Shown in pieces: positions 26,543 through 34,718 of a stretch of DNA of 64,000 nt (positions within the stretch are counted from its first letter, which is position 1; the number at the start of each line of letters is the position of its first letter). The position numbers and the translations under genes are program-made. This DNA is from Mesorhizobium sp. RMAD-H1 (GTDB taxonomy: Bacteria; Pseudomonadota; Alphaproteobacteria; Rhizobiales; Rhizobiaceae): the NCBI RefSeq assembly GCF_014191375.1, contig NZ_JACHWN010000007.1, positions 186,001-250,000 of the forward strand. Direction: 5' to 3'. The notes beneath the pieces are model-generated. The model did not search any database. It saw only the letters and a list, made by a program, of their open reading frames with translations, and was not told where the DNA came from.

Positions 26543-27976
26543 TCAATCGAGCGAGAGGTCGAGCTTCTGGTCGACGAAAGCCCGTTTGCCGCCACGGCCG
26601 CTGGCGATCCGATCGACCCGTTCCATCCGGAAATCGACTTGGCCCTGGCAGATCTTGGCCAAACGATCGACAACCTTGCGGGCGCATGCCTCATCCCCGT
26701 TGGGTGACAGCACATAGCGGAAAAGCACTTCGCCAGGCGTATCCTGATAGAACTGGAACTCCTGGACGTCGCCATAATGGTCAGGGTCTTCCGAGGTCAG
26801 GGCCATGGTGACGATCCGGCTACCATCGCGGGCCACCAGAATGCCTGGCTTGCGGCGCGGCGCGATGGCCTCCACCTTCAATCGTTGCCCGTTTGCCGCG
26901 CTTGGCAGCTCCACGAGCCGGGCGAAGTCCTTCGTGTCGTAGCGGATGAACGGCATGCCGGTCGAGAGGAAGCCAGTGCCGATCAGCCGGCCCTCCCGCC
27001 CTGGCTCGGTAACCGGGTTACCTTCGGCATCGACCAGTTCGGCAAGCCCATAGAGCGGGTTGAATTCATAGACGTCCGGCTGCCTGTCCACCTCGTTGGC
27101 GAACAGAACCTTTTCGCTCATGCCGTAAAAGCAGGAGACCGGCACATCGCCGAACGTCTCGCGGATGATCTGCCGCTGGTGCGCGTAGATAGGCTCGGAA
27201 ATGAGCATGATGCCCTTGAGTGGAAGCTTCGGCTTGCGCCCGAGATGCCGCAGGTTGCGGCAGAGGATTTCGATCGCGGAGGGGTAGCCATAGAGATAGC
27301 GGATGCGGCGCTTGTCGATCAGGTCGAGATAAAGCTGCGTATCCTCGCGCGTCAGCGGAAAGGTCGCGAGCCGCAATTCCCGGAGCGCCGGGTCCCACCC
27401 ATGGATATCGCCGGCCTTGGCGCCGACATCCACCCCGCGCAGGGTCGCCCTGCGCTCGCTCTCGGAAAAGCCGATCCGCGACCAGACATCATAAACGAAA
27501 GCCATCTCGCGCGTGCTGCGGTCCTTGTCGAGATAGAAGGCGAAGGGCTTTTCCCCGTTGGACCCGCTGGTTTCCGCGCGGTCGAGTGTCTGCTTGGGCG
27601 CGGCCAGAGCAGCGTCGCCGGCGGCCCCGAGCTCTTCTTTCGTGAGGATCGGCAAACGGCGTATGTCGTCGAGCGTGACACGGCTTGCGTCGAATCTGTT
27701 GTCGAATGCCCGGTCGATCAAGTCCCGGTAGAAGGGGCTGCCTTCATGCGCCTTTGCCAGCAAGTGGCGAAGCGCATCGAGATGCCTTTCGGCTGCAAAG
27801 TGCGGATCGGCGGCGGCCCGCGCGATAAGCTGCCGCCACTGCCAGTAGGTTCGGCCGAATTTCAGCCGTGTCGGCACGAGAGCGATGGCATGCCCCAGCG
27901 TAGCGCGCACGAAATGCGGGCTGTGCGCATAGGCGCCACGCGCTATGTCCATCAGCCGCCCGGACTTATGAGCCAT
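26543..27976 (-). CDS. PaaK/CapK-like adenylate-forming enzyme (second copy)
   Basis: About 477 residues. N-terminal helical part (YWQWRQLIARA...HLDALRHLLAKAHEGSPFYRDLIDRA) typical of CapK proteins. AMP P-loop variant AETSGSNGEKPFAFYLD. Later motifs are YLYGYPSAIEILCRNL, ILISEPIY-like LISEPIYAHQRQ, CFYGMSEKVLFA and PFIRYDTKDFARL. The first possible codon is TTG 27988; ATG 27976 is more likely. It is the upstream-most gene on the minus strand of the locus. Predicted to activate a carboxylic acid for decoration of the polysaccharide or its carrier. It differs from the 439-residue copy at 15022-16341 and is not a recent duplicate. Confidence 0.85.
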   Translation of the reverse strand: MAHKSGRLMDIARGAYAHSPHFVRATLGHAIALVPTRLKFGRTYWQWRQLIARAAADPHFAAERHLDALRHLLAKAHEGSPFYRDLIDRAFDNRFDASRVTLDDIRRLPILTKEELGAAGDAALAAPKQTLDRAETSGSNGEKPFAFYLDKDRSTREMAFVYDVWSRIGFSESERRATLRGVDVGAKAGDIHGWDPALRELRLATFPLTREDTQLYLDLIDKRRIRYLYGYPSAIEILCRNLRHLGRKPKLPLKGIMLISEPIYAHQRQIIRETFGDVPVSCFYGMSEKVLFANEVDRQPDVYEFNPLYGLAELVDAEGNPVTEPGREGRLIGTGFLSTGMPFIRYDTKDFARLVELPSAANGQRLKVEAIAPRRKPGILVARDGSRIVTMALTSEDPDHYGDVQEFQFYQDTPGEVLFRYVLSPNGDEACARKVVDRLAKICQGQVDFRMERVDRIASGRGGKRAFVDQKLDLSLD

Positions 27977-28222
27977 CCATTCGTCCAATCAACGCGCTGG
28001 CATATAGGGGTTCTATGAGCATTTCCGCAATAACACCTACTAAGATCCCTCTCCGGTCGCGGGCGTTGTTTGGGCCTCGTAGCTCATCACAGTTACGGGA
28101 TTGAACGATACACGCTGAGATGACCTGCGCGTAGATATACGTAAAAACAGCGTTGTGACAACCGCGTGTCGAACGGGTTGGCGCGCCCGTCCCTCATCAC
28201 TGCTTCACGATTTTTCTGACCG

Positions 28223-28254
28223 AAAAAAATAGGGCCACCGGAAGACCGGGGCCC
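28223..28254 (-). terminator. Strong rho-independent terminator
   Basis: On the plus strand GGGCC-A-CCGG-AAGA-CCGG-GGCCC (28232-28254) is preceded by seven A residues (28223-28229). On the minus strand this is a 9-bp GC stem with one bulge and a four-base loop, followed by a U-tract. It ends the small RNA candidate and/or the MFS transporter transcript. Confidence 0.85.
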
Positions 28255-28351
28255 TTTAAGGTGTGAAGGTTAAAACCTCCAGAGGGGAACAGCTGATGCG
28301 ATGGAACTGGGGGGAAACCACCGCGTGCATCAGCTATGGGCTTAATGCCCA
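28223..28351 (-). ncRNA. Candidate structured small RNA or 3'-UTR-derived RNA
   Basis: Read on the minus strand, about 130 nt fold into three hairpins. The first is GGGC-N5-GCCC (28338-28350). The second is a perfect 9-bp stem AGCTGATGC/GCATCAGCT (28327-28335 with 28291-28299) with a 27-nt loop containing GUUUCCCCCCAGUUCC. A single-stranded part with GUUCCCCUCUGGAGG follows, then an intrinsic terminator with U7. C/U-rich loops able to pair with ribosome binding sites are common in alphaproteobacterial Hfq-dependent sRNAs. The 5' end is not defined: it may have its own promoter, or be processed from the MFS mRNA ending 130 bases upstream. Just upstream, CAGAATTTG is repeated at 28350-28358 and 28372-28380. 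The rest of the gap 27977-28480 shows no gene. Confidence 0.55.
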
Positions 28352-28480
28352 GAATTTGGGCGATGCGCAAACAGAATTTGTGCATTGCAGCTATGCGATA
28401 ATCGCAGCATGGCACCGATCGTCAGTGCAAATCGGTGCGTTGGTTGGACCCTCCCGCCCGCCTATTGTTCAATATGGCCT

Positions 28481-29953
28481 CTATGCCCGGGCAGGGCGAG
28501 CACCTGCGATCCACAGGATCAGCACGGCCGCAATAAGGACTGCCGAAAGATTGTAGAGCATGGCACCCGAGAACGCCGCGGCGTAGCGATCGGCACCCGG
28601 CTCGCCTCCAGCCGGATGCTCCGCGAGGAGACGGACGAAGAAGATGCCGACAACGGCGACGCCGAAGGCTCCGCCGACCTGCTGCATGGTGGAGACGATG
28701 CCCGCGGCCATGCCCGCATGGCGCTCCTCCACGAAGCCGATGACGAGATTGAGCAGCGGTGTCATCGAGAGGCCCTGCCCGAACCCGAACAGGACGAGTG
28801 CAGGTAAGAGGCTCCAAGCGTCATCCGGTCCGGCGAGGCCGCCGACCTTTACGACCAGCCACAGGATACCGGCCGCATAGATCAGGGCCCCGCCGGCAAT
28901 AGCGCGGTCGCCGAAGCGCGCCACCAATCTCGGCGCAGTCAGGGACGCCGCGACGAAGCCGATGCTGGCCGGGGCAAACAGGCTGCCCGCCTCGAAAGGC
29001 GTGAGCCCGAGGCCGGACTGGACCAGGAGCGCGAAGCAGAGGAAGAGCGACGTCGCCGTGGAATAGATGGCGAGCACGACGATCATGCCCAGCGCAAAGC
29101 CGCGATTTGCGAAGAGCTTGAGATCAATGGCCGGCGCTCCGTTGCGATGAGCAAGGCTTCTTTCCCAGACGAGAAAGATGATGAGCGTCAGCGTCGAGAG
29201 GCCAAAGCAGCCCCATGTCCACAATGGCCAGCCTGTGTTGGGCCCTTCCAGGAGAGGCACGAGCATGAGCGTGAGGCCGAGTGTCGCAAGGCCGATGCCG
29301 ATCCAGTCGACAGCGGCCGCCTCCGGCGCGCGCGACTCGGGGATTGCCCTGCTGAAACAGGCGGCGGCGAGGCCGATCGGCAGGTTGATGAGAAACACCA
29401 TGCGCCAGCCGAGGCCGAACAGGTCACTTTCAACGATCAGGCCGCCGAGCACCTGTCCAGCGATGGCGGCGAGTCCCAGCGTCATGCCGAGCAGGCCGAA
29501 GGCGCGGCGGCGCCCGGCATCGTCATAGAGGACGCGCAGCAGCGCATAGACCTGCGGAAACAGGATCGCACCCGTCGCCCCCTGCAAGAAGCGCGCGACG
29601 ATCAGGCTCGTCGCGTCCGGGGCAACACCGCAGAGAAGAGACGCTGCGGCGAAGCCGACCATACCGAGGACGAACAGGCGACGGCGGCCATACCGGTCAC
29701 CGAGCCTGCCGCCTGCGATCAGCAGGACGCCGAAGGCGAGCTCGTATCCGGCAATGACAAGGCCGATTTCCGCGAAGCCTGCCCCGAGATCGGCCTGCAG
29801 CGAGGGGATGGCGACATTGACCACGAACAGGTCGAAAACGGTTATGAAGCCGCCGAGCAAGAGGATACTGAGCGCGAGCGGCGATATGACGGGACGGCTC
29901 GCGGCGAAAGACCGTGATGAGGCTCTGGTTGTTGAAGTGCAGCTATCGGACAT
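28481..29953 (-). CDS. MFS drug exporter, DHA2/EmrB-QacA type
   Basis: 490-residue inner-membrane antiporter with the length of 14-TM DHA2 exporters. Motif A is GRLGDRYGRRRLFVLG, and the antiporter motif C region is IAGQVLGGLIVESDLFGLGWRMVFLINLP. The ARFLQGATGAILFPQVYALL stretch is the usual motif B helix. ATG 29953 has AGGAGA seven bases upstream. It is divergent from the MmyB-type regulator, which probably represses it. The exported compound cannot be predicted. Confidence 0.92.
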   Translation of the reverse strand: MSDSCTSTTRASSRSFAASRPVISPLALSILLLGGFITVFDLFVVNVAIPSLQADLGAGFAEIGLVIAGYELAFGVLLIAGGRLGDRYGRRRLFVLGMVGFAAASLLCGVAPDATSLIVARFLQGATGAILFPQVYALLRVLYDDAGRRRAFGLLGMTLGLAAIAGQVLGGLIVESDLFGLGWRMVFLINLPIGLAAACFSRAIPESRAPEAAAVDWIGIGLATLGLTLMLVPLLEGPNTGWPLWTWGCFGLSTLTLIIFLVWERSLAHRNGAPAIDLKLFANRGFALGMIVVLAIYSTATSLFLCFALLVQSGLGLTPFEAGSLFAPASIGFVAASLTAPRLVARFGDRAIAGGALIYAAGILWLVVKVGGLAGPDDAWSLLPALVLFGFGQGLSMTPLLNLVIGFVEERHAGMAAGIVSTMQQVGGAFGVAVVGIFFVRLLAEHPAGGEPGADRYAAAFSGAMLYNLSAVLIAAVLILWIAGARPARA

Positions 29954-30000
29954 GATGGCTCTCCTGGTTGAAAGCCATCGGATAAGTGGCCTATGATCCC

Positions 30001-30032
30001 GTTACTATGGAAGAAGTTATGCTGTTACTATG
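30001..30032. promoter_or_regulatory. Direct repeats GTTACTATG, candidate operator for the MmyB-type regulator
   Basis: GTTACTATG occurs at 30001-30009 and again at 30024-30032, 23 bp apart, about two helical turns. They lie in the 76-base gap between the divergent exporter and regulator; the second copy contains the regulator's start codon (30030). Its position suits repression of both genes by one dimer pair. Confidence 0.5.
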
Positions 30033-30875
30033 AGCAATATGGAAAGCCGGCTTGACCGCACGCGCACGGAATTGGCGGATTTTCTGCGTCGGCGGCGCGA
30101 AAGCCTCTTGCCGCTCGATGTCGGGCTCCCCCCGGGAAAGAGACGCCGGACGCCGGGGCTGCGGCGGGAAGAGGTGGCGGCGCTCGCCGGTGTCGGGCTC
30201 ACCTGGTACACATGGCTGGAACAGGGACGCGATATTAACGTCTCGACTTCGTTTCTCGACAATATATCGCGGGTGCTGAAACTCGACGAGACGGAGCGGC
30301 GGCATCTGTTCCTTCTGGCACATCACCGCCCACCCGCCATCAACGGTCGATCCTGGTGCGTGCTGCCGCCGCTGGTCCGGCGGCTGATCGACGATCTGGC
30401 TTTACGGCCCGCTTACGTCATGAACCTGCGCTGGGACGTGATCGGCTGGAACGCGGCTGCCGAGCGGCTGATCGGGTTCGAGGCGCGCGATCCGGCGGAG
30501 CGGAACATGCTTTGGATGCTCTTCGCCGATGAGAGGCTGTCGAGCCGGATCGTGGAATGGGATATCCAGGCGCCGCAGATCCTCGCAAGCTTCCGGCGCG
30601 ACTGCGCGCAGGCGCCCGAGGATGAGGACATGATCGGGCTGGTTGAAACGCTGGAGCAGCGTTCGCCGGCCTTTCGCGATCTCTGGCGCCGGCATGATGT
30701 GCATGGCCGATGCCAGGGGCGCCGCAGCTTCCTCGTTGATGACATAGGGGCGGTCGCATTCGAGCATTCGACATTCATCGTCGATGAAGAAGGGCATCTG
30801 CGTCTCGTGGTCTATGCTGCCGTCGAGGGAAGCGATCCGAGCAAGGCATTCGAGGGAATGGAGGCCGCCCCTTAA
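30030..30875 (+). CDS. XRE-family regulator with MmyB-like ligand domain
   Basis: 281 residues, the usual family length. N-terminal HTH (about 8-75): LADFLRRRRESLLP, PPGKRRRTPGLRREEVAALAGVGLTWYTWLEQGRD and NISRVLKLDETERRHLFLLA. These are textbook for the actinobacterial/proteobacterial MmyB group. The C-terminal part (YVMNLRWDVIGWNAAAERLIGF, FRDLWRRHDVHG) is the PAS-like MmyB ligand-binding domain, thought to bind a small hydrophobic effector. Divergent from the DHA2 exporter, which is the likely target. The 3' end converges on the TIM-barrel gene. Confidence 0.92.
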   Translation: MSNMESRLDRTRTELADFLRRRRESLLPLDVGLPPGKRRRTPGLRREEVAALAGVGLTWYTWLEQGRDINVSTSFLDNISRVLKLDETERRHLFLLAHHRPPAINGRSWCVLPPLVRRLIDDLALRPAYVMNLRWDVIGWNAAAERLIGFEARDPAERNMLWMLFADERLSSRIVEWDIQAPQILASFRRDCAQAPEDEDMIGLVETLEQRSPAFRDLWRRHDVHGRCQGRRSFLVDDIGAVAFEHSTFIVDEEGHLRLVVYAAVEGSDPSKAFEGMEAAP

Positions 30876-30913
30876 TAGCCGACGAACGGCATCGGCGACA
30901 GGTCCGGAGTGAA

Positions 30914-31798
30914 TTACTCGGGGATCAGGCGTTCCATGAGGATTTTTAGGTCCCTGGCTACGGCGAAGCTGTTATCTTGATGCTGGCGATTGCAGAACAG
31001 CTCACAGCTCCACCACCCGGTATAGCCTGTCGATTTGACCGCATCCACCCAACTTGACAGGTCGAGGACGCCCCGTCCGGTCGGAACATCGCGCAGGATG
31101 GCCTCATTCGGAATGCCGCCCGAATAGGGAAGCGAATCGCACAGATGCACGCCGTAGATCAGGTCCTTGTCGAGGTGGGCGATCCTCTCTGGCGTATCGC
31201 CAGACGTATAGGAGTGCCAGAAATCGACGACCACCCTGACATTGTCGCGGTTGCAGAGATCGAGAATGCGCAACTGCGCATCCATCGTGTTGAGCGGTGT
31301 CCAGGACAGCGCCTCAAGATAAACGAGAAGTCCGTGGTCGGCGGCGATATCGGCGACGGCCTTCAGATTGGCGGCGGTCCGTTCGCTTTGCTCGTCTTCA
31401 GGCAGATCGATAAGGCCGCGGTAGAGACCGGGATAGCGGCTGATTGCTCCGGGCTCGAAAACCCTGATGTCAAGCGGGCCGGTGATGGCCTCAATGCCCT
31501 TTGCGCCAGCAGCGGCGGCGAGGGCGCACAGATGCTCCGCTTCGCGCAACATTTCCCGGCGCCCATCGCATTGCCGCTCCAGATCGGTCAGGAAACCGAT
31601 GCCCGGCAGGAAGAGGCCGTCCAGACGTTCTCGGAGCGCCTCTTCCGTATGGCCGGCTGCCAGAAAGGCGGCGATCTTGGCACCGGATGTTTCCAGCCCG
31701 TCGAAATCAAGGCTGCGGGCAATCTCGAGGTCGATCGCGAGCGAATTCGGCTTGGAGACCATGGAGTGGAAGATAAGTTTGTTTTTGGCACGGGCCAT
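30914..31798 (-). CDS. Sugar-phosphate-isomerase/epimerase-like TIM barrel (AP endonuclease 2 fold)
   Basis: 294-residue metal-dependent barrel of the xylose-isomerase-like superfamily that includes IolE/IolI and hydroxypyruvate isomerases. The metal ligand set appears complete: Glu in VYLEALSW, Asp in VVVDFWHS, His in YGVHLCD and Glu in WWSCELF. ATG 31798 has AGGA nine bases upstream; ATG 31828 is an alternative three bases after the preceding gene. Co-transcribed with the Gfo/Idh-like gene, a common pairing in cyclitol and rare-sugar catabolism. Substrate unknown. Confidence 0.85.
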   Translation of the reverse strand: MARAKNKLIFHSMVSKPNSLAIDLEIARSLDFDGLETSGAKIAAFLAAGHTEEALRERLDGLFLPGIGFLTDLERQCDGRREMLREAEHLCALAAAAGAKGIEAITGPLDIRVFEPGAISRYPGLYRGLIDLPEDEQSERTAANLKAVADIAADHGLLVYLEALSWTPLNTMDAQLRILDLCNRDNVRVVVDFWHSYTSGDTPERIAHLDKDLIYGVHLCDSLPYSGGIPNEAILRDVPTGRGVLDLSSWVDAVKSTGYTGWWSCELFCNRQHQDNSFAVARDLKILMERLIPE

Positions 31799-31831
31799 GG
31801 CTGCCGATCCTTCGTGTTTGTCTGGCATGGG

Positions 31832-32830
31832 TCAGTCGGCGGCGATCGGCAGATGTCGCTTTCTCCGGACCGCCGCAATCGCCTCCGCCGTTCTGAGGGC
31901 GACGACGGAATCCTCCCCCAGGCATATCCAGGTCGCCGATTTTTGCGTGGCGTCAAGGAAACCCTCGATCGTCGCAATGTGAGGGTCCCGATCACGCAAT
32001 GGGATCAGTTCGTTCCTACCATGCAGGCGCCGGATAAGAGCACCCGGAGCCCTGCCGCTGAGCGTGCCATGGGCGATAAGTGTTCCACGGTCGCCCGCGA
32101 GCATGACTGTGCTCTCGAATTCAGCTGTGGCGAAGCTCTCGAGCGCCTGAAACAGCGCGCCGTCCGACATTCTTATTGCGTAGGAGAGCTGGTCGGCATC
32201 CGTGCCTTGCGGCACGGACGAGAGCGCCGAGACTTCGACCGGTTCCTGGCCGGTCAGAAAACGCGCAAGGTCGATGCTTTCAATGGACATGTCGAGCAGG
32301 ATGTCGCCCTTGGTCTCTTCCTCTTCCATATGGCGGTTGGGTGGCGAGTGAAACGGCGCGCCGCGCACGATCGACAGCAATTGTAACGTGCCGATCTCGC
32401 CCTCCTGCACCAGCCTGCGCATCGTCTGGTGCGGTGATGCGGCGCGGGCGGGCTGGTTCAGGGCGAGAACGATGCCGGCTTGCCGGCATTGCTCGACAAG
32501 TCCGGCCGCCACACGGCTGCTTGCAGCAATCGGGCCGTCGCAGAGCACATGCTTGCGCTCCGAGGCGGCCGCCGCAATGTAGTGTCTGCGCCGCTCGCGA
32601 GCAGCGCTGACATAGGCGAACTTGACGAAGGGATCGTGCAGGGCTCGCCTTGCGTCAAGCGACGTATTGGGCACCTGCATGTCCTGCGAAAAGAGCTTCG
32701 CATATTCCTTGTTGCGGCTGACCACCCATCGGGGCTGGTGTCCGGCAGTCCGGATCGCTGCAACCATGTGCTCGGTTGCGATGGTGCCCGTGCCCATGAC
32801 AGACCAGCCAAGCTCTTCCGTGGATCGCAC
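31832..32830 (-). CDS. Gfo/Idh/MocA-family protein lacking the usual catalytic Lys and His
   Basis: 332 residues. N-terminal Rossmann domain with GTGTIA (13-18) and a C-terminal beta-sheet domain. The two hallmark motifs are altered: the EKP motif reads DGP (98-100, within HVLCDGPIA), removing the catalytic lysine. The D-x3-H motif reads DMSIESIDL, placing Glu184 where the His is expected. Start GTG 32830 is chosen because GAGGAGG sits five bases upstream; an in-frame extension to 32905 is unconserved. It may bind NAD(P) without normal dehydrogenase chemistry, or use different residues. Divergent from the XRE-type gene. Confidence 0.8.
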   Translation of the reverse strand: MRSTEELGWSVMGTGTIATEHMVAAIRTAGHQPRWVVSRNKEYAKLFSQDMQVPNTSLDARRALHDPFVKFAYVSAARERRRHYIAAAASERKHVLCDGPIAASSRVAAGLVEQCRQAGIVLALNQPARAASPHQTMRRLVQEGEIGTLQLLSIVRGAPFHSPPNRHMEEEETKGDILLDMSIESIDLARFLTGQEPVEVSALSSVPQGTDADQLSYAIRMSDGALFQALESFATAEFESTVMLAGDRGTLIAHGTLSGRAPGALIRRLHGRNELIPLRDRDPHIATIEGFLDATQKSATWICLGEDSVVALRTAEAIAAVRRKRHLPIAAD

Positions 32831-33165
32831 CGCGCCCTCCTCTCGTTTCCCGAGAGATTGGCCGCTCGCCACGCACGTTACAACTTCGCACCAGATTGAA
32901 GTCATTAGCGATGTGACGCGGGAATGGAGCCGGATTGCGTCAGAGCGCGTAAGATTGAATAGCGCTCCATGTCAGTCTCTGCTCTTGCAGGGACGTGATT
33001 GATTGATGCCAAAAGCAGATGCGCGGCAAAATGGATGGAAGATGAAAGCTCTATTGGAACGATTAGCAGCGCGTTTCATGGATCAAATCAGCAGCGGACG
33101 CGATTGAAGTTTGCAGCATTATGAAGTATTGTCTGCGTCTACATGCTTCATATTCGGGGAATATA
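32831..33165. promoter_or_regulatory. Divergent intergenic region, Gfo/Idh-like gene and XRE-type regulator
   Basis: 335 bases without a credible gene. It contains ATGGAGC (32924-32930) and its complement GCTCCAT (32965-32971) as a spaced inverted repeat, and the octamer AGATTGAA at 32893-32900 and 32953-32960. Regulatory sites for the divergent genes are expected here; no clear -35/-10 pair is visible. GGGGA at 33156-33160 is the ribosome binding site for ATG 33166. Confidence 0.4.
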
Positions 33166-33990
33166 ATGGATCATTTGGGGAGGGACGCCGCTGCGCTGGC
33201 AGCGAACCTGCGCACGTTGTGTGAGCGCCATGGCTCAGTCGCGGCTGTTTGCCGCAAGATCAACGTCAATCGCCAGCAATTCAACAAATACCTTTCGGGA
33301 GCCCACATCCCGTCGCCCGCGAATTTGCGGATTATCGCTAATTATTTCGGCCTAAGCATTCCGATCCTTTTCACCAATCCCGATGAGTTTCGTGCCCTCG
33401 TGGACGGCAACTTCTTTCATGCGATGGCAACGGTCCGGCAATTGCCAGAGTTCTCGCGCTTTGTCTCCAACATGATCGTCGAAAACAACGATGCTCACGA
33501 CGACATTGTCGGTGTTTATGATCGTTACCAGTTTTCCTCCATTTACAAAGGATTCGTGCTGCGATCAGCTTTCTGTATCTACCGCAATAAGGAGTTTCTC
33601 CAGCATTACTATGTCGAGCGGTTCCCGAGCTATGACGACCCACGAAAGACAGAGTATGTCTTCAAGTATTATGGTTTCTGCTTTCCGGTGGCCGACCGTC
33701 TTTTCACGGCCGATTTTGAGGGGATCCAATCGAATGAGTTGACCTTCGGTGTTTATGCCCAAGTCAAGCGGAACTCAAAAAAGTTCATGTTTGGTATTTC
33801 CAGCGGCATTGCGGCGACTGTGTTCCGTCAGCCCTACTCAACAAAGGTCGCGTTGCACTACCGCGGGCCTGGCCTCTTGCGGCGCGAGCACCTCAAGGAT
33901 CTAACCGTCATGGATCGTAATGATCCCTCGATACCTCGCGAAGCGCTACAGTATCTCGGTGATGGCTCAGACATGATCCAGATGAGCTAG
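33166..33990 (+). CDS. XRE-type HTH transcriptional regulator with unrecognised C-terminal domain
   Basis: 274 residues. The N-terminal lambda-repressor-like HTH spans about 5-65 (LAANLRTLCERHGSVAAVCRKINVNRQQFNKYLSGAHIP...IIANYFGLS). The remaining 200 residues are rich in Phe and Tyr (YKGFVLRSAFCIYRNKEF, KYYGFCFPVADRLF) and match no domain I know; a sensory or ligand-binding role is guessed. ATG 33166 has GGGGA five bases upstream; an ATG at 33121 would add fifteen residues without such a site. Its DNA looks more AT-rich than the flanks, hinting at acquisition. Divergent from the Gfo/Idh pair and close to the orphan gene at 34029-34718. Confidence 0.8.
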   Translation: MDHLGRDAAALAANLRTLCERHGSVAAVCRKINVNRQQFNKYLSGAHIPSPANLRIIANYFGLSIPILFTNPDEFRALVDGNFFHAMATVRQLPEFSRFVSNMIVENNDAHDDIVGVYDRYQFSSIYKGFVLRSAFCIYRNKEFLQHYYVERFPSYDDPRKTEYVFKYYGFCFPVADRLFTADFEGIQSNELTFGVYAQVKRNSKKFMFGISSGIAATVFRQPYSTKVALHYRGPGLLRREHLKDLTVMDRNDPSIPREALQYLGDGSDMIQMS

Positions 33991-34028
33991 AGCCCATCGC
34001 AGGCACTGCTTATCGATCGTTGCATTCC

Positions 34029-34718
34029 TTATGGATGCAGCTCGATCGCCAACCAGATACTGTCCGTAGTTGAATAGTAACGGTGCCACGGATAGGTCCA
34101 CTGGTTCTCACCGGTTACCCTGCAGAACGGATCGTGGGAATAACCGCTGGGCATGACGACATCTTCGTAAAGCGTCGTTTCGTTCCGCTCCTTGAATTTC
34201 TGCATCCGCCCAAGGCCGTGGATCTGCGTATGGGTTTCAAGGAAAGGATGCTCGTTATGGATGAAGCAATCCGTATCCCCCGGCGCCCACCATAGGTTCA
34301 GTTTGAGCCGGAACGTCTGTGGATGTAGCGTCTCCTGACGCTCATTGGTGAAAACCCGCGCGTCGGTGGTTACCGTTCCGATTTCATCTTGTGGCGAGAT
34401 ATAGAGCGGAGTATCGCGCGGGAAGCTGCGGATGCGATTGCCCAGCCAATCCCAGCCGCGGAACATGCAGCCCCCCAGATTTGTCGGCTTCATCACCTTG
34501 ATGACAGCGGCACGCTCAGAAGAGCGGATAACGCCCCCTTTGAGCCAAGTGGATTTCCACGCAGGGACAACGGCTGGATGTGTCTCACCGGTGATCATTG
34601 CGGTGGGGGAGATGTTGACGACCACCCCATCTTCGACGGAATAGTCGACGACATTCTCTATCAGGACTGCGGAAATGAACTCGTCCGCGAAAACCAAATC
34701 TCTTGTGACGTTCTGCAC
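34029..34718 (-). CDS. Conserved-looking protein of unknown function, possibly cupin-like
   Basis: About 229 residues, not recognised. No signal peptide or membrane segment. It is Trp/His-rich towards the C-terminus, with a possible metal-binding cluster HNEHPFLETHTQIHGLG followed by a segment that reads like a cupin strand pair (SGYSHDPFCR, TYPWHRYYSTTDSIWLAIELHP). I start it at GTG 34718 because GGAG lies seven bases upstream; ATG 34763 and TTG 34778 are longer alternatives without a good site. Divergent from the ThDP-enzyme cluster and convergent with the XRE-type regulator. It may be a cyclic-substrate isomerase or sensor for the cluster, but that is speculation. Confidence 0.65.
   Translation of the reverse strand: MQNVTRDLVFADEFISAVLIENVVDYSVEDGVVVNISPTAMITGETHPAVVPAWKSTWLKGGVIRSSERAAVIKVMKPTNLGGCMFRGWDWLGNRIRSFPRDTPLYISPQDEIGTVTTDARVFTNERQETLHPQTFRLKLNLWWAPGDTDCFIHNEHPFLETHTQIHGLGRMQKFKERNETTLYEDVVMPSGYSHDPFCRVTGENQWTYPWHRYYSTTDSIWLAIELHP

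Noticed and set aside
28263-28556. Plus-strand open frame in the RNA gap, with GAGGGG before an ATG
   Set aside because: The sequence is better explained by the minus-strand hairpins and terminator; the frame runs into the 3' end of the MFS gene and shows no protein family.
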